Shown piece after piece: positions 17,392-25,675 of a DNA stretch of 64,000 nucleotides. The stretch lies in the NCBI RefSeq assembly GCF_000829415.1, contig NZ_AP014637.1:2368001-2432000 (forward strand). The letters run 5' to 3'. The position numbers and the translations under genes are program-made. The number at the start of each line of letters is the position of its first letter. Within the stretch, counting starts at the first letter, position 1. Under the pieces are notes generated by a model that was not told the origin of the DNA, did not search any database, and saw only the letters and a program-made list of their open reading frames with translations. The DNA comes from Pseudomonas sp. StFLB209. Lineage in GTDB: Bacteria > Pseudomonadota > Gammaproteobacteria > Pseudomonadales > Pseudomonadaceae.

Positions 17392-18459
17392 ATGAACTTT
17401 GCACCACGACTGTTAGCGGCCGCACTTTGCATGGGGTTGGGCCTGGGGCTAAGCCTGCAGGCATCGGCCACGGAACTCAAACACTGGCCAGAACCCGCCG
17501 CCAAGGCGCTGGACGCGATGATTGCGGCCAACGCCAACAAAGGCAATTACGCGGTGTTCGACATGGACAACACCAGCTATCGCTTCGACCTCGAAGAGTC
17601 ACTGCTGCCGTACATGGAAAGCAAAGGCCTGATCACCCGTGACAAGCTCGACCCCTCGCTGAAACTCATCCCCTTCAAAGACACCGCCGAACATAAAGAA
17701 AGCCTGTTCAGTTACTACTACCGCCTGTGCGAACTGGACGATATGGTCTGCTACCCGTGGGTGGCCCAGGTGTTCTCAGGCTTTACCCTCAAGGAACTCA
17801 AAGGCTACGTCGATGAGCTGATGGCCCTCGACAAGCCGATCCCGGCCACTTATTACGATGGCGACACGGTCAAGACCCTTGAAGTCCAGCGGCCGAAGAT
17901 CTTTACCGGGCAGACCGAGCTGTACAACAAGCTGATGGAGAACGGCATCGAGGTCTATGTGATGACCGCCGCTTCCGAAGAACTGGTGCGCATGGTCGCC
18001 TCCGATCCGAAGTACGGCTACAACGTCAAACCGGAAAACGTCATCGGCGTGACCATGATGCTCAAGGATCGCAAAACCCAGCAACTGACCACCGCGCGCA
18101 AACAGATCACCGACAAGCAATATGACCCCAAAGCCAACCTGGATCTGGAATTGACCCCCTACCTGTGGACCCCGGCCACCTGGATGGCGGGCAAACAGGC
18201 GGCGATCCTGACCTATATCGACCAGTGGAAAAAACCGGTACTGGTGGCTGGCGATACACCGACCAGCGACGGCTACATGCTGTTTCACGGGGTAGACGTC
18301 AACAAGGGCGGCGTACACCTGTGGATCAACCGCAAGGACAAGTACATGACCCAGCTTAACGGCATGATCAAGGCCAATGCCGAAGCTCAGGCCAAAGAAG
18401 GGCTGCCGGTAACGGCGGACAAGAACTGGGTGATCGTCAAGCCGGAGGAGATTCAGTAA
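17392..18459 (+). CDS. pchP: Phosphorylcholine phosphatase (HAD superfamily), periplasmic
   Basis: 355 residues. Releases choline and phosphate from phosphorylcholine, the product of phospholipase C. A signal peptide (1-26, cleavage after ASA) is followed by HAD motif I DMDNT; counted from the mature end it falls at 31-35, as reported for Pseudomonas aeruginosa PchP. Motif II is in [11 protein letters not shown], and motif III/IV are the later Lys and [10 protein letters not shown], again as in PchP. The ATG is chosen because it follows AAGGGG and begins a clean signal peptide; the longer open frame upstream has neither. In P. aeruginosa this gene answers to choline through GbdR; here a Pho-box-like repeat lies upstream, suggesting a phosphate link. 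Confidence 0.85.
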   Translation: MNFAPRLLAAALCMGLGLGLSLQASATELKHWPEPAAKALDAMIAANANKGNYAVFDMDNTSYRFDLEESLLPYMESKGLITRDKLDPSLKLIPFKDTAEHKESLFSYYYRLCELDDMVCYPWVAQVFSGFTLKELKGYVDELMALDKPIPATYYDGDTVKTLEVQRPKIFTGQTELYNKLMENGIEVYVMTAASEELVRMVASDPKYGYNVKPENVIGVTMMLKDRKTQQLTTARKQITDKQYDPKANLDLELTPYLWTPATWMAGKQAAILTYIDQWKKPVLVAGDTPTSDGYMLFHGVDVNKGGVHLWINRKDKYMTQLNGMIKANAEAQAKEGLPVTADKNWVIVKPEEIQ

Positions 18460-18512
18460 AAGATTACCCGCTGCCTCGGCGCCGCGCTGCCGCACAGCAA
18501 ACGCGGAGCCTC

Positions 18513-18562
18513 GTAGGAGCCGCTTTAGCGGCGAAGATTTCGCGGCTGAAGCCGCTCCTACC
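18513..18562. repeat. REP palindrome (near perfect)
   Basis: GTAGGAGCCGCTTTAGCGGC opens and GCGGCTGAAGCCGCTCCTAC closes the element; the ends are inverted repeats and each half has its own dyad. It lies between the convergent pchP and ilvD. Confidence 0.85.
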
Positions 18563-18574
18563 CTCGGCAGCATA

Positions 18575-18603
18575 AAAAAACCGGCGCAATGCACCGGTTT
18601 TTT
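18575..18603. terminator. Bidirectional terminator between pchP and ilvD
   Basis: AAAAAACCGG-CGCAATGCA-CCGGTTTTTT forms a stem with A-run and T-run on both sides, so it can serve both convergent genes. It lies 16 bases from the ilvD stop. Confidence 0.85.
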
Positions 18604-18618
18604 ATTTACCGCACCAAC

Positions 18619-20460
18619 TCAGAGACCGTCGAGCAGCGCCTTGTTACGCACCGCACCCTTGTCGGCGCTGGTGGCCAGCAGGGCGTAGGCTTTCAGGGCG
18701 GTGGTCACCTTGCGTGGGCGGACTTCGACCGGCTTCCAGCCTTTCTTGTCTTGCTCGACGCGGCGGGCAGCCAGTTCTTCGTCGCTGACCAGCAGGTTGA
18801 TCGAGCGGTTGGGGATGTCGATCAGGACCTTGTCGCCGTCACGCACCAGGCCGATGGCACCGCCGGATGCTGCTTCAGGCGAAGCGTGGCCGATCGACAG
18901 GCCCGAAGTACCGCCCGAGAAGCGGCCGTCGGTGAGCAGGGCGCAGGCTTTGCCCAGACCCTTGGATTTCAGGTAGGAGGTCGGGTAGAGCATTTCTTGC
19001 ATGCCCGGGCCGCCTTTCGGACCTTCGTAGCGAATGATCACGATATCGCCGGCTTTCACTTCGTCAGCGAGGATGCCGCGCACCGCGCTGTCCTGGCTTT
19101 CGAAGATCTTGGCGTTGCCTTCGAAGACATGGATCGACTCGTCCACGCCGGCGGTTTTCACCACGCAGCCGTCCAGGGCGATGTTGCCGTACAGCACGGC
19201 CAGGCCGCCTTCTTTGGAGTAGGCGTGCTCGAAGCTGCGGATGCAGCCGTTCTCACGGTCGTCGTCCAGGCTTTCCCAGCGGGTCGACTGGCTGAACGCG
19301 GTCTGGGTCGGGATGCCGGCCGGGCCTGCCTTGAAGAAATGATGCACCGCTTCATCGGTGGTCTGGGTGATGTCCCACTTGGCGATGGCTTCTTCCATCG
19401 AGCGGCTGTGCACCGTCGGCAGGTCGGTGTGCAGCAGGCCGCCACGGGCCAGCGAACCGAGGATGCTGAAGATGCCGCCGGCGCGGTGCACGTCTTCCAT
19501 GTGGTACTTCTGGATGTTCGGTGCCACCTTGCACAGCTGCGGCACCACGCGCGACAGGCGATCAATGTCGCGCAGGTCGAAGGCGATCTCGGCTTCCTGA
19601 GCCGCTGCCAGCAGGTGCAGGATGGTGTTGGTCGAACCGCCCATGGCGATGTCGAGCATCATCGCGTTCTCGAACGCCTTGAAGTTGGCGATGTTGCGCG
19701 GCAATACCGACTCGTCGTTCTCGCCGTAGTAGCGCTTGCACAGCTCGACGATGGTGCGCCCGGCCTGCAGGAACAGCTGCTCGCGGTCGCTGTGGGTCGC
19801 CAGGGTCGAACCGTTGCCCGGCAGGGCCAGGCCCAGGGCTTCGGTCAGGCAGTTCATCGAGTTGGCGGTGAACATGCCGGAGCACGAACCGCAGGTCGGA
19901 CAGGCGCTGCGCTCGTACTCGGCGACTTTTTCGTCACTGGCGGTCGAGTCGGCGGCGATGACCATGGCATCGACCAGGTCCAGACCGTGGCTGGCCAGTT
20001 TGGTCTTGCCGGCTTCCATCGGACCGCCGGAAACGAAGATCACCGGGATGTTCAGGCGCAGGGCGGCCATCAGCATGCCGGGGGTGATCTTGTCGCAGTT
20101 GGAAATGCACACGATGGCATCGGCGCAGTGCGCGTTGACCATGTACTCGACGGCGTCGGCGATGATCTCGCGGCTCGGCAGCGAGTACAGCATGCCGTCG
20201 TGGCCCATGGCGATCCCGTCGTCCACGGCGATGGTGTTGAACTCTTTGGCCACGCCGCCGGCGCGTTCGATTTCACGGGCGACCAGTTGGCCCAGGTCCT
20301 TGAGGTGCACATGGCCCGGTACGAACTGGGTGAAGGAGTTGGCGATGGCGATGATCGGCTTTTTGAAGTCGTCATCTTTCATGCCGGTGGCACGCCACAG
20401 GGCACGGGCACCGGCCATGTTACGGCCATGGGTGGAAGTCTTGGAACGATAATCAGGCAT
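18619..20460 (-). CDS. ilvD: Dihydroxy-acid dehydratase
   Basis: 613 residues. Fe-S enzyme of valine, isoleucine and leucine synthesis; dehydrates 2,3-dihydroxy-3-methylvalerate or isovalerate. The start [17 protein letters not shown] is chosen behind CGGAG; a longer frame to 20523 has no support. Signatures: CFIVC-type ligand region with [10 protein letters not shown] (about 120-130), [18 protein letters not shown] (about 195), [12 protein letters not shown], and near the C-terminus [21 protein letters not shown]. These Cys bind the iron-sulfur cluster. A 133-bp inverted-repeat element starts 36 bases upstream of the ATG, between this gene and the divergent zinc-ribbon gene, and may influence its promoter. 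Confidence 0.97.
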   Translation of the reverse strand: MPDYRSKTSTHGRNMAGARALWRATGMKDDDFKKPIIAIANSFTQFVPGHVHLKDLGQLVAREIERAGGVAKEFNTIAVDDGIAMGHDGMLYSLPSREIIADAVEYMVNAHCADAIVCISNCDKITPGMLMAALRLNIPVIFVSGGPMEAGKTKLASHGLDLVDAMVIAADSTASDEKVAEYERSACPTCGSCSGMFTANSMNCLTEALGLALPGNGSTLATHSDREQLFLQAGRTIVELCKRYYGENDESVLPRNIANFKAFENAMMLDIAMGGSTNTILHLLAAAQEAEIAFDLRDIDRLSRVVPQLCKVAPNIQKYHMEDVHRAGGIFSILGSLARGGLLHTDLPTVHSRSMEEAIAKWDITQTTDEAVHHFFKAGPAGIPTQTAFSQSTRWESLDDDRENGCIRSFEHAYSKEGGLAVLYGNIALDGCVVKTAGVDESIHVFEGNAKIFESQDSAVRGILADEVKAGDIVIIRYEGPKGGPGMQEMLYPTSYLKSKGLGKACALLTDGRFSGGTSGLSIGHASPEAASGGAIGLVRDGDKVLIDIPNRSINLLVSDEELAARRVEQDKKGWKPVEVRPRKVTTALKAYALLATSADKGAVRNKALLDGL

Positions 20461-20495
20461 TGGGGGACTCCGGCAAATCAGGCTAATCAGTCGGA

Positions 20496-20627
20496 CACCT
20501 CTAAAAACGGCCTGCGTTGTCATTGCTGCGTTGAAACCGGACTCGGAATGCTCATGTGCTTCAGCACACTGCGCTTCCTTGCCTGTTTCGCCTTGCGCTG
20601 ACTGCCTCGCCTGCGTTTTCAGAGGTG
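20496..20627 (-). repeat. 133-bp hairpin/TIR element, copy 1
   Basis: Ends are inverted repeats: CACCTCTAAAAACG and CGTTTTCAGAGGTG match at 13 of 14 positions. On the minus strand the centre is GCGCAGTGTGC-TGAA-GCACATGAGC, a short hairpin, followed by TTTCAACGCAGCAATGACAA. Related copies occur at 35580 and 52827. Confidence 0.75.
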
Positions 20628-20969
20628 CCCATCAAGGGGAGTGAGCTTCTAGTGATCCACATGCAAGACGGCATTGATCGCATGCAGGGAAATAACCGAA
20701 AGCTACGGGATCACCGTGCACTCGGCCTGAGCTCATAAACCCGCCGGGGGATGACTGGCGATGAATAGCGCCGATTCTACACCGCTCGGGCGTGCTTGGC
20801 ATGGCGTCTGATCGTCGTGCGGTAAATCATCCTGCGACAAAGCAGTTTTGTTTGTAGGGATTTTCTGAAGTTGCTGTCGAGGGTTTTTCCCTCGTTTATC
20901 GTCCCGATAGGATGCCCGCACTGAATGGATCTCGCTGGCGTCGGTCGGCTCAAGTGATGAGGTGAAGAG
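20628..20969. other. Intergenic stretch upstream of the zinc-ribbon gene
   Basis: No gene is supported. A small hairpin CGAGGG-TTTTT-CCCTCG is at 20878-20894. I see no clear promoter or regulatory box. Confidence 0.4.
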
Positions 20970-21425
20970 GTGGGCAGCAAGTTTGTCGCTGTGGTGGGGC
21001 TCAAGGTGACGTGTGGCGAATGTCAGAAGCAATTTGTACCTGGCTATAAACAGCAAATCAGGATTTTTGCTCTGGAGCCTATTGCGTGTCCTTCCTGCTG
21101 TGCTGAGCAGGTTGCCACTGAAGCGCAGTGCGATGCGATTCGTGCACTGGGAAATCCGATAAGTTCTTTCAGGCCTGTCTTGGCCATTATGGGTATTCTT
21201 GGTGGGGGCTTCTTCGCCATGGTGCTTTATCGCCTTTCTACGGACGATCCCATACCGGATGGCGTGGTGATGCTAGGGTTTGTCATTGCGTTGGGTGTTC
21301 AGCTGGCTGTCGGTGCGTCCTTCAGGAAAGCTACGGAGGGTTTGAGCATGGACCTGCAGGGCGTAGCGGCTATGGAGTCAAGCGGGGAGAATGCCCCGGA
21401 TCCTGAAAAAGACCCGGGTAACTGA
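20970..21425 (+). CDS. Small membrane protein with N-terminal zinc ribbon
   Basis: 151 residues, not recognised as a named family. Two CxxC pairs, CGEC (about 16-19) and CPSC (about 41-44), make a probable zinc ribbon. Two hydrophobic segments follow (about 68-90, VLAIMGILGGGFFAMVLY; and about 98-117, VVMLGFVIALGVQLAVG). The tail is acidic and polar (ENAPDPEKDPGN). The start is a GTG behind a GAGG-rich stretch; the precise start is uncertain. Base composition is clearly lower in GC than its neighbours and codon use is less biased, suggesting a recently gained or weakly expressed gene. It is monocistronic, convergent with rlmI. Confidence 0.6.
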   Translation: MGSKFVAVVGLKVTCGECQKQFVPGYKQQIRIFALEPIACPSCCAEQVATEAQCDAIRALGNPISSFRPVLAIMGILGGGFFAMVLYRLSTDDPIPDGVVMLGFVIALGVQLAVGASFRKATEGLSMDLQGVAAMESSGENAPDPEKDPGN

Positions 21426-21439
21426 AGCTGCGTTGTGTA

Positions 21440-22636
21440 TCAGCTGTTAGGCAGCAACCGGCAGGTGATGCTCTTAATGTAGCGCGTCTCGTGAATCGCC
21501 GGGTGCACCGGATGGTCCGGGCCCTGGCCGCCGCGCTCAAGGATTTGCATGTTGCGATCCAGATGGCGGGCGCTGGTCAGCAGGATGTTGTGCAGGTCAT
21601 CTTCAGGCAGGTGCATCGAGCACGAGGCGCTGACCAGGATGCCGTCCTTGCTGAGCAGGCGCATGGCCTGTTCATTCAGGCGACGGTAGGCGCCTTCGCC
21701 GTTCTTCAGGTCTTTCTTGCGCTTGATGAAGGCTGGCGGGTCGGCGACGATCACGTCGAAACGCTCTTCGGCGGCCTTGAGTTCTTTCAAGGCTTCGAAC
21801 ACGTCACCTTCGATGCAGGTGACCTTTTCCGCGAAGCCGTTCAGCGCCGCGTTACGCTCTACGCCGTCCAGGGCAAAGGCCGAGGCGTCGACGCAGAATA
21901 CTTCGCTGGCGCCGAACGCACCGGCCTGGATGCCCCAGCCACCGATGTAGCTGTACAGGTCCAGTACGCGCTTGCCTTTGACGTAGGGTGCCAGGCGCGC
22001 GCGGTTCATGCGGTGGTCGTAGAACCAGCCGGTCTTCTGGCCGTCAAGCACCGGTGCTTCGAACTTCACGCCGTTTTCTTCCAGCGCGACCCAGTCAGGT
22101 ACGGCGCCGTAGACGGTTTCGACGTAGCGGTTCAGCCCTTCGGCGTCGCGGGCGCTGGAATCGTTCTTGAACAGAATGCCGCTGGGCTTGAGCACCTGGA
22201 CCAGCGCGGCGATCACGTCGTCCTTGTGCTGTTCCATGGTGGCTGAGGCCAGTTGCACGACCAGAATGTGATCGAAGCGGTCTACCACCAGGCCTGGCAG
22301 CAAGTCTGAGTCGCCGTAGACCAGACGGTAGAAGGGTTTGTCGAACAGCCGTTCACGCAGCGACAGGGCAACGTTGAGGCGGTGCACCAGCAGCGACTTG
22401 TCCAGCGGCAGCTTGATGTCGCGCGACAACAGGCGGGCGCAGATCAGGTTGTTCGGGCTCATGGCCACGATGCCCAGCGGTTTGCCGCTGGCGGCTTCCA
22501 GGACGGCCTGGTCACCTGCCGAAAACCTGTTCAGGGGCGTGGCGGCAACGTCGATCTCGTTGCTGTAGACCCACAGGTGACCGGCCCGCAGGCGGCGGTC
22601 GGCGTTGGCTTTGAGGCGCAGGCTGGGCAGAGACAT
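21440..22636 (-). CDS. rlmI: 23S rRNA m5C1962 methyltransferase RlmI
   Basis: 398 residues. SAM-dependent methyltransferase acting on large-subunit rRNA. An N-terminal PUA domain (about 1-80, LRLKANADRRLRAGHLWVYSNEI) is followed by an EEHEE-like region and a Rossmann fold: GWFYDHRMNR, VLDLYSYIGGWGIQAGAFGA (motif I), CVDAS, VIVADPPAF (motif IV) and LVSASCSMHL. The latter two hold the cytosine-methyltransferase residues. The ATG at 22636 is preferred over the GTG three bases upstream because GGAG is 8 bases away. The closest alternative assignment is RlmK/other YccW-type proteins, but the single-domain length matches RlmI. Confidence 0.9.
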   Translation of the reverse strand: MSLPSLRLKANADRRLRAGHLWVYSNEIDVAATPLNRFSAGDQAVLEAASGKPLGIVAMSPNNLICARLLSRDIKLPLDKSLLVHRLNVALSLRERLFDKPFYRLVYGDSDLLPGLVVDRFDHILVVQLASATMEQHKDDVIAALVQVLKPSGILFKNDSSARDAEGLNRYVETVYGAVPDWVALEENGVKFEAPVLDGQKTGWFYDHRMNRARLAPYVKGKRVLDLYSYIGGWGIQAGAFGASEVFCVDASAFALDGVERNAALNGFAEKVTCIEGDVFEALKELKAAEERFDVIVADPPAFIKRKKDLKNGEGAYRRLNEQAMRLLSKDGILVSASCSMHLPEDDLHNILLTSARHLDRNMQILERGGQGPDHPVHPAIHETRYIKSITCRLLPNS

Positions 22637-22715
22637 CACGTCGCTCCGGAAAAAAGAGCGGGATTATAGCGCGTCACCCCGGTTACCGGCCGGGATGACG
22701 TGAATTAATCGACGA

Positions 22716-23252
22716 TCAGGACAAGGCTTTGAGCAACGCCTCGTTGAAGGCCGGGATGTCATTGGGGTCGCGGCTGCTGATCAGGTTGCCGTCGATGACC
22801 ACCGGTTCATCGACCCAGTCGGCACCGGCATTGTCCAGGTCATCCTTGAGTGTCTTGTAGCTGGTCAGCTTCTTGCCGCGCACCAGGTCAGCGCTGATCA
22901 GCAGCCAGCTACCGTGGCAGATCACGGCCAATGGCCTGTTCTGGCCGTTGATCAGGCGTACGATGTGCTGAGCGTCGGGGTCAATGCGGATGGTATCGGA
23001 GTTCTGTACTCCGCCCGGCAACACGACGGCGTCGTAGTTTTGTTCGGCGGCCTGTTTGAAGGTGCGGTCGACCTTGAAATCATCGGCCGGCTGGTCATGG
23101 TTCCAGCCTTTGACCTGGCCTGACTGGCTGGACAGAATCTCGGTGGCCGCGCCAGCGGCTTCCAGAGCCTGTTGCGGGCCGGTCAGCTCGACCTGTTCGA
23201 AACCATCGGTTACCAAAAATGCGACGCGTTTACCCTGCAGGGATGTGGACAT
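22716..23252 (-). CDS. DJ-1/PfpI family protein (YhbO/YraA-like)
   Basis: 178 residues. Type 1 glutamine-amidotransferase-like fold. Signatures: KRVAFLVTDGFEQVELTGP with the conserved Glu (about 20), YDAVVLPGGVQNSDTIR, and the nucleophile elbow AVICHGSWLLISA with Cys about 113 and the adjacent His. Bacterial homologues such as YhbO protect against oxidative and glycation stress; that role is inferred. AGGAG stands before the ATG. It lies 79 bases upstream of rlmI on the same strand. Confidence 0.85.
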   Translation of the reverse strand: MSTSLQGKRVAFLVTDGFEQVELTGPQQALEAAGAATEILSSQSGQVKGWNHDQPADDFKVDRTFKQAAEQNYDAVVLPGGVQNSDTIRIDPDAQHIVRLINGQNRPLAVICHGSWLLISADLVRGKKLTSYKTLKDDLDNAGADWVDEPVVIDGNLISSRDPNDIPAFNEALLKALS

Positions 23253-23446
23253 GAGGCTCTCCTGAATCGGTGTGCAGACTTGGGGCAGGCCTTGTCAGGC
23301 GGGCGGTCGAGACCGCTCGCTGGCTGCCGGTGTCTTTAGTTCCGAAGCATGGCTGGCGGCAAAGTTCAGAATAAATCACCCGTTTTGGTGATGGACCGTT
23401 ATTGATTAAGGGGGCAAAATCCGATCATGGCCTCGAGTACGTACCT

Positions 23447-24325
23447 ATGCCCCAAGAGCTGACCCCCGAACTGACCCCCGAGCAGATTCAGCAAGCCCTG
23501 CAAGGTATCAGCGTGCCTGCGCAGCCGCAGATCCTTGTCGATTTGCAGATGGAGCAGTACATGCCCGATCCTGATCTGGGCACCATCGCCAAACTGATTT
23601 CCCAAGACCCGGGGCTTTCCGGGGCTTTGCTTAAAATCGTCAATTCGGCGCATTTCGGGCTGACCAACAAAATTGCGTCCATCGACCGTGCGGTCAACCT
23701 GCTCGGCAGTCGTACGGTGATCAACCTCATCAACGCCCAGTCGATCAAGGGCGAGATGAGCGACGAGACCATCGTGACCCTCAACCGCTTCTGGGACACA
23801 GCCCAGGACGTGGCGATGACCAGCCTGACCCTGTCCAAGCGCATCGGCTCGCAGACGGTCGACGAGTCCTATGCCCTGGGGCTGTTTCACGATTGCGGCG
23901 TGCCGCTGATGCTCAAGCGTTTCCCCGACTACATGCAAGTGCTGGAAAACGCCTACGCCAACGCCAACGAGAGCCACCGGGTGGTGGACACCGAAAACGC
24001 CGCGTTCGATACCAACCATGCGGTGGTCGGTTACTACACGGCCAGATCATGGCGGTTGCCCGAACACCTGTGTGCGGCCATCGCCAACCACCACAATGCC
24101 CTGGCGATCTTCCAGGACGAATCGAGCCGCAATGCCCCGCTGAAAAACCTGCTGGGGCCGCTGAAGATGGCCGAGCACATCTGCCAGTCCTTCCAGGTGC
24201 TGGGCAATCAGGAGGCCGACCACGAGTGGGAAGTGGTCGGCCCGCTGGTCCTCGATTATGTCGGTTTGTCCGAATACGATTTCGAGTACCTCAAAGAAAG
24301 CATCCGCGAACTGAGCGGACACTGA
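23447..24325 (+). CDS. HDOD domain signalling protein
   Basis: About 292 residues, nearly all one HDOD domain (an HD-related domain without reliable catalytic residues). Visible: [46 protein letters not shown] (typical HDOD helix), [18 protein letters not shown], and later [20 protein letters not shown] and [16 protein letters not shown] motifs are partly kept (FHDCG, NHHN). The ATG used begins [16 protein letters not shown]; the frame is open 45 bases further up to a TTG close to an AAGGGGG box, so the start is uncertain. Its stop shares one base with the mutM ATG, so the two are coupled. Such proteins are often tied to c-di-GMP or stress signalling, which is inference here. Confidence 0.8.
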   Translation: MPQELTPELTPEQIQQALQGISVPAQPQILVDLQMEQYMPDPDLGTIAKLISQDPGLSGALLKIVNSAHFGLTNKIASIDRAVNLLGSRTVINLINAQSIKGEMSDETIVTLNRFWDTAQDVAMTSLTLSKRIGSQTVDESYALGLFHDCGVPLMLKRFPDYMQVLENAYANANESHRVVDTENAAFDTNHAVVGYYTARSWRLPEHLCAAIANHHNALAIFQDESSRNAPLKNLLGPLKMAEHICQSFQVLGNQEADHEWEVVGPLVLDYVGLSEYDFEYLKESIRELSGH

Positions 24326-25137
24326 TGCCTGAATTGCCAGAGGTCGAAACCACCCGCCGCGGTATCGCGCCACATCTGCAAGGTCAGCGGGTCAGCCGGG
24401 TGATCGTGCGCGATCACCGCCTGCGCTGGCCGGTGCCGGAAGACCTGGATGTGCGCCTCTCGGGGCAACGCATTGTCGAGGTCGGGCGACGCGCCAAATA
24501 CTTGTTGATCCAGGCCGAAGTCGGTACGCTGATCAGCCATCTGGGCATGTCCGGTAACCTGCGCCTGGTCGAGGCGGGTCTGCCGGCGCTCAAGCACGAA
24601 CATGTGGATATCGAGCTGGAGTCGGGGCTGGCGCTGCGCTACACCGACCCAAGGCGCTTTGGCGCCATGCTCTGGAGTCAGGACCCGCACAATCACGAGT
24701 TACTGGTGCGCCTGGGGCCGGAGCCGCTGACCGATCTGTTCGATGGCCTGCGCCTGTACGAGAAGTCGCGGGGCAAGTCCATCGCGGTCAAGCCGTTCAT
24801 CATGGACAACGCGGTGGTGGTCGGGGTCGGCAATATCTACGCCACCGAGGCTTTGTTCGCTGCCGGTATCGACCCGCGCCGTGAGGCGGGCAGCATTTCC
24901 AGAGCGCGTTATGTAAAGCTGGCCGTCGAAATCAAGCGTATCCTGGCCTATGCCATCGAGCGTGGCGGCACCACCTTGCGTGATTTCATCGGTGGTGATG
25001 GCAAGCCCGGCTATTTCCAGCAGGAGCTGTTCGCCTATGGCCGGGGTGGGCTACCGTGCAAGGTGTGCGGCAGTCTGTTGCGGGAAATCAAACTGGGTCA
25101 GCGCGCCACGGTCTTTTGTCCGAAGTGTCAGCGCTGA
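24325..25137 (+). CDS. mutM: Formamidopyrimidine-DNA glycosylase MutM (Fpg)
   Basis: 270 residues, the usual length. Removes 8-oxoguanine and formamidopyrimidines from DNA and nicks the strand. It starts [14 protein letters not shown], giving the catalytic Pro and Glu after Met removal. The catalytic Lys is in GRRAKYLL, the helix-two-turn-helix in [17 protein letters not shown], and the C-terminal zinc finger in [20 protein letters not shown] followed by CPKC. All key residues are present. It starts within the stop of the HDOD gene (TGATG), so the two are probably co-transcribed. Confidence 0.97.
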   Translation: MPELPEVETTRRGIAPHLQGQRVSRVIVRDHRLRWPVPEDLDVRLSGQRIVEVGRRAKYLLIQAEVGTLISHLGMSGNLRLVEAGLPALKHEHVDIELESGLALRYTDPRRFGAMLWSQDPHNHELLVRLGPEPLTDLFDGLRLYEKSRGKSIAVKPFIMDNAVVVGVGNIYATEALFAAGIDPRREAGSISRARYVKLAVEIKRILAYAIERGGTTLRDFIGGDGKPGYFQQELFAYGRGGLPCKVCGSLLREIKLGQRATVFCPKCQR

Positions 25138-25246
25138 GCCTGATCTGTTACCGGCCGGAGATTTGTTGCATGACCTTGGGCCTTGCGTAACCGCAGTCGC
25201 TGTTTATAGTTAGGCGCATTGCACTTACCCAGCCCAAGGATCCAGC

Positions 25247-25588
25247 ATGAGCCCGTTTCGCATTCTCGCTGCCACTCTGGCCTTGTCCATCGGCCTGCAG
25301 GCCATGCCGGCCATGGCCGCGTTTGATCGCCCGGATGCCAGTGGCGACCCGGTCTATGAAATCCAGAACCCGCCGGCTTTTGCCATGATCGGTGACCTGC
25401 TGATCGCCCGACCGCTACTGATTGCCGCCACCGTGGCCGGTGCCGGCCTGTTTGTCATCTCCCTGCCATTCACCGCCACCGGCGGCGGCATCGGTCGTGC
25501 AGGCAAGGCACTGGTGGTCGATCCGGGCAAGGCTGCCTTCGTGCGCTGTCTGGGCTGCACCGGAGATGGTTACAACAGGCAGGAATGA
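25247..25588 (+). CDS. Small exported or membrane protein of unknown function
   Basis: 113 residues. Signal peptide (about 1-24, cleavage after AMAA), then a short acidic part and a hydrophobic stretch (about 53-76, [22 protein letters not shown]) ending in [11 protein letters not shown]. Two Cys lie close together near the end (VRCLGCTGD), which could bind metal or form a disulfide. AAGGATCCAGC precedes the ATG. I do not recognise a family beyond small Pseudomonas proteins of this layout, sometimes labelled multidrug transporter without basis. It is convergent with the gamma-glutamyltransferase. Confidence 0.65.
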   Translation: MSPFRILAATLALSIGLQAMPAMAAFDRPDASGDPVYEIQNPPAFAMIGDLLIARPLLIAATVAGAGLFVISLPFTATGGGIGRAGKALVVDPGKAAFVRCLGCTGDGYNRQE

Positions 25589-25602
25589 CGGCTGTCGAAA
25601 CC

Positions 25603-25643
25603 GGTAGGAGCGGCTTCAGCCGCGAAGGCGTCCCGGCTGCTCC
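25603..25643. repeat. REP-type repeat
   Basis: GTAGGAGCGGCTTCAGCCGC is followed by GAAGGCGTCCCGGCTGCTCC; an intact first dyad and a degenerate second arm. It lies between convergent genes. Confidence 0.65.
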
Positions 25644-25675
25644 ACAAGGCCCGTCTTTGCAAGACAGCGTGAAGA

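Noticed and set aside
18589..20601. 670-codon open frame on the plus strand opposite ilvD
   Set aside because: Composition (His, Val, Gly, Gln-rich) and exact overlap with ilvD mark it as an antisense shadow of a highly biased gene.
20733..21056. 107-codon minus-strand ORF upstream of the zinc-ribbon gene
   Set aside because: No ribosome site, no domain, and it overlaps the start of a better-supported gene.
23427..23462. Short leader ORF before the HDOD gene
   Set aside because: Eleven codons with a plausible ribosome site, but it overlaps the HDOD start and no regulatory logic is visible; kept only as a note on start choice.
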